Source: JAUPVO01 sp043736875 (lineage in GTDB: Bacteria; Patescibacteriota; Minisyncoccia; Phycocordibacterales; UBA5272). Taken from it: a stretch of 14,497 nt of DNA. A program made the translations under genes and the position numbers. Below the pieces are notes generated by a model that did no database searches, had not been told where the DNA came from, and worked only from the letters and a program-made list of their open reading frames with translations. This document shows positions 13,135 through 14,497 of the stretch, piece after piece (the first letter of the stretch is position 1; each line of letters opens with the position of its first letter). The DNA is taken from assembly GCA_043736875.1 (NCBI GenBank), contig JAYTBU010000021.1, positions 1 to 14,497 on the forward strand, in the 5' to 3' direction.

Positions 13135-13746
13135 ATGAAAATCATAAAAAATAATATAAAATATGTAAAATTAATTTTTTTATTACTGATAGCTTTGCTT
13201 GTAATGGTGTCTCTATATATTGGTTTTGTCAGATATGTAGAAAGACTTCCAAAATTAGGAAAAGAAAATAATTTTTCCAAATCTGAAAATAGGGACATAC
13301 AGAATGTTTTAGAAAATAATATAAACAAAGAGAAAGATATAAAAATAAATGGCACAAATACTATATTGCAAATAGGATCATCTGTATCAGAAGTGAATAT
13401 AAATAAAAATAGTACAGATTACGACAAGGATAGAAAAATAATTGAGGACACAAAATATATCAGAATAAAACTATTAGAATCATTTGAGAAAAATAAATCA
13501 TATCCAGAAAGTATATCAGATTTTTTGGTTTATAAAAATATAGAAAATCAGAATTTTAAATACAGAAGAGATGAGACAGGTAAGAAATATAAATTATCAG
13601 TAAAGTTAAATACAAAAGAAGGGTTGGTTGTGCTTGGGGGTCTAGCAAATAACAATAAGGAAAATCAGAATATCGTATCTTTCTCTGATTTGTCTGTGGT
13701 TTTAAATGAAAAGTCTGGCAACTTTTTTTACATGCCAGCAAAGTAA
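13135..13746 (+). CDS. Anchored protein with pseudopilin-like C-terminal region
   Basis: 203 residues. Lys/Asn-rich N-terminus, one hydrophobic segment (about 12-31), a polar Asn/Lys linker (about 40-105), then a C-terminal region with a helix KYIRIKLLESFEK, a YPESISDF turn, FKYRRDETGKKYKLSVKL strands and a GLVVLGG segment. That order (helix, YP loop, Tyr-rich strands with GKxYKL) resembles the globular half of type II/IV pseudopilins, but the anchor lacks a type IV prepilin peptidase site and is far from the globular part. The homology is inferred from pattern only. It is followed after 8 nt by the promoter of the dCTP-deaminase-like gene; readthrough is possible since no terminator is visible. 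Confidence 0.8.
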   Translation: MKIIKNNIKYVKLIFLLLIALLVMVSLYIGFVRYVERLPKLGKENNFSKSENRDIQNVLENNINKEKDIKINGTNTILQIGSSVSEVNINKNSTDYDKDRKIIEDTKYIRIKLLESFEKNKSYPESISDFLVYKNIENQNFKYRRDETGKKYKLSVKLNTKEGLVVLGGLANNNKENQNIVSFSDLSVVLNEKSGNFFYMPAK

Positions 13747-13751
13747 AAATA

Positions 13752-13760
13752 TGTTATAAT
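13752..13760 (+). promoter_or_regulatory. Extended -10 promoter of the dCTP deaminase gene
   Basis: TG-T-TATAAT; predicted start about 13767, leader about 28 nt. The hexamer overlaps an ATG at 13759 in the same frame as the downstream gene, which therefore cannot be its start. Confidence 0.65.
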
Positions 13761-13794
13761 GTATGTGTATATAAATAAAATTAACATAAAACAT

Positions 13795-14472
13795 ATGGCA
13801 TTATCTGACAAAAAAATATTAGAAAATAAAAAAAACGGTGACATAGTAATTGAGCCATTTAAAATAGAGAACTTGGCTACTAGTAGTTATGACGTCAGTC
13901 TTGGTGAATATTATTTTAGAGAAGAGGCGAGCTCAAGATATGATGACAGTATATACAATATATATAACAAAGATCATACAGACAGAGTGTGGGGAACGGT
14001 AGCAAGAAAAGCTAAGACAGCAAAAGAAGTCTTTAAAAATTTTAAATTTGATTGGGTGGGCATAACTCCAACTGACAAAGTTATAATGCTTGCTCCTGGT
14101 GAGACGATACTAGCTCATACCAATGAGTATATTGGGGGCAAGCATCATATCACAACCATGATGAAAGCAAGAAGTAGTCTGGGTCGTAACTTTATTGAGG
14201 TATGTAAATGTGCTGGCTGGGGAGATGTAGGTTATGTTAATAGGTGGACCATGGAGATTACTAATAATAGTCGCAGTCATCACATACCGCTCGTGGTCGG
14301 ACGCCGTATAGCGCAGATAATATTTTTTGAGACAGGAGAGATAATTAACAAAGATAATAATTATGCAAAACTTGGAAAGTATCAGACAAGTGATGATATA
14401 AAAATACTTAAAAAAGATTGGAAACCAGAAAGCATGTTACCAAAAGTTTATAAGGATAGAGATATAAAATAA
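13795..14472 (+). CDS. dcd: dCTP deaminase family protein
   Basis: Makes dUTP from dCTP (or, in bifunctional members, dUMP), feeding dTMP synthesis in the cytoplasm. 225 residues from the corrected start, which begins with the family-typical MALSDKKIL. Conserved parts: an LATSSYDVSLG segment (28-37), the substrate and catalytic region ARSSLGR with Arg126 and Arg131, GWGDVGYVNRWTMEITN with Glu154 as the expected general base, and GRRIAQIIFFE (169-179). It is longer than E. coli Dcd (193 aa), with an insertion around residues 42-85 and a C-terminal extension. The sequence does not settle whether it is mono- or bifunctional. The upstream in-frame ATG at 13759 sits in the -10 box. A GC-stem hairpin starts 11 nt after the stop. 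Confidence 0.9.
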   Translation: MALSDKKILENKKNGDIVIEPFKIENLATSSYDVSLGEYYFREEASSRYDDSIYNIYNKDHTDRVWGTVARKAKTAKEVFKNFKFDWVGITPTDKVIMLAPGETILAHTNEYIGGKHHITTMMKARSSLGRNFIEVCKCAGWGDVGYVNRWTMEITNNSRSHHIPLVVGRRIAQIIFFETGEIINKDNNYAKLGKYQTSDDIKILKKDWKPESMLPKVYKDRDIK

Positions 14473-14480
14473 AATACAAA

Positions 14481-14497
14481 GGGGCCGCGCTACGCGC
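14481..14497. terminator. Left part of a GC-rich terminator hairpin, cut by the window edge
   Basis: GGGGCCGCGC, a TAC loop, then GCGC as the first bases of the right arm. It is the same GCCGCGC family as the hairpins at 1654 and 9731. It would terminate the dCTP deaminase gene; its T-tract is outside the window. Confidence 0.6.

Noticed and set aside
13759..13794. In-frame ATG 12 codons upstream of the dCTP deaminase start
   Set aside because: The ATG overlaps the TATAAT at 13755-13760, so it would lie upstream of the transcript, and the family N-terminus MALSDKKIL begins at 13795.
16..14472. Possible UGA recoding as in Gracilibacteria/Absconditabacteria
   Set aside because: Conserved genes are full length under the standard code, with glycine at ordinary GGN codons and no in-frame TGA.

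Overview
The window is AT-rich and tightly packed: 18 genes I accept, no intergenic gap longer than about 170 bases, and no rRNA, tRNA, CRISPR array or transposase. The organism is most likely a member of the Patescibacteria (Candidate Phyla Radiation, Parcubacteria-like). This is inferred from a threonyl-tRNA synthetase lacking its N-terminal TGS domain, an adenylate kinase with off-consensus motifs, a beta-CASP RNase-type protein lacking its motif C histidine, secreted peptidoglycan-binding and pseudopilin-like proteins, and the near absence of Shine-Dalgarno sequences. The standard genetic code holds: long conserved genes such as secY and thrS have no internal TGA.

Layout. Positions 1-2350 hold a small acidic protein gene (minus strand) divergent from secY, a strong GC-stem terminator, and an adenylate-kinase-like gene. 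Methionine aminopeptidase (2370-3146) follows in the same transcript; these are remnants of the end of the ribosomal-protein spc region. Positions 3168-7858 hold an accessory block of seven small membrane-anchored or exported proteins. It contains a tandem repeat of a three-gene module (minus-strand two-cysteine protein, 77-nt divergent promoter, plus-strand protein, 26-nt promoter spacer, plus-strand protein). The module edges are nearly identical in DNA while the protein bodies have diverged. Four of the five plus-strand proteins end in a shared C-terminal signature: three in LREVEFVLP and one in a variant, IREVKIDLSK. A likely gene remnant is buried at 5711-5899.

Positions 7967-9726 form a two-gene operon: a small membrane protein, then a metallo-beta-lactamase/beta-CASP protein. 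Next come a secreted Cys-rich peptidoglycan-binding protein (9804-10472), convergent thrS (10530-12332, minus), a membrane protein (12459-12998, minus), an anchored pseudopilin-like protein (13135-13746) and a dCTP-deaminase-family gene (13795-14472). GC-rich hairpins of one sequence family lie at both window edges and at 1654-1694 and 9731-9775.

The most striking signal is regulatory. Nearly every gene has an extended -10 element (TGnTATAAT). For the small exported-protein genes and adk, the -10 box ends exactly 7 nt (once 8 nt) before the A of the ATG, which predicts leaderless mRNAs. Housekeeping genes instead have short leaders of about 18-29 nt without a Shine-Dalgarno. This rule also corrects several start codons. 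Together with a C8 tract in one surface-protein gene (a possible phase-variation switch), the 3.1-7.9 kb block looks like a diversifying surface-protein locus. Its biological role cannot be read from the sequence.
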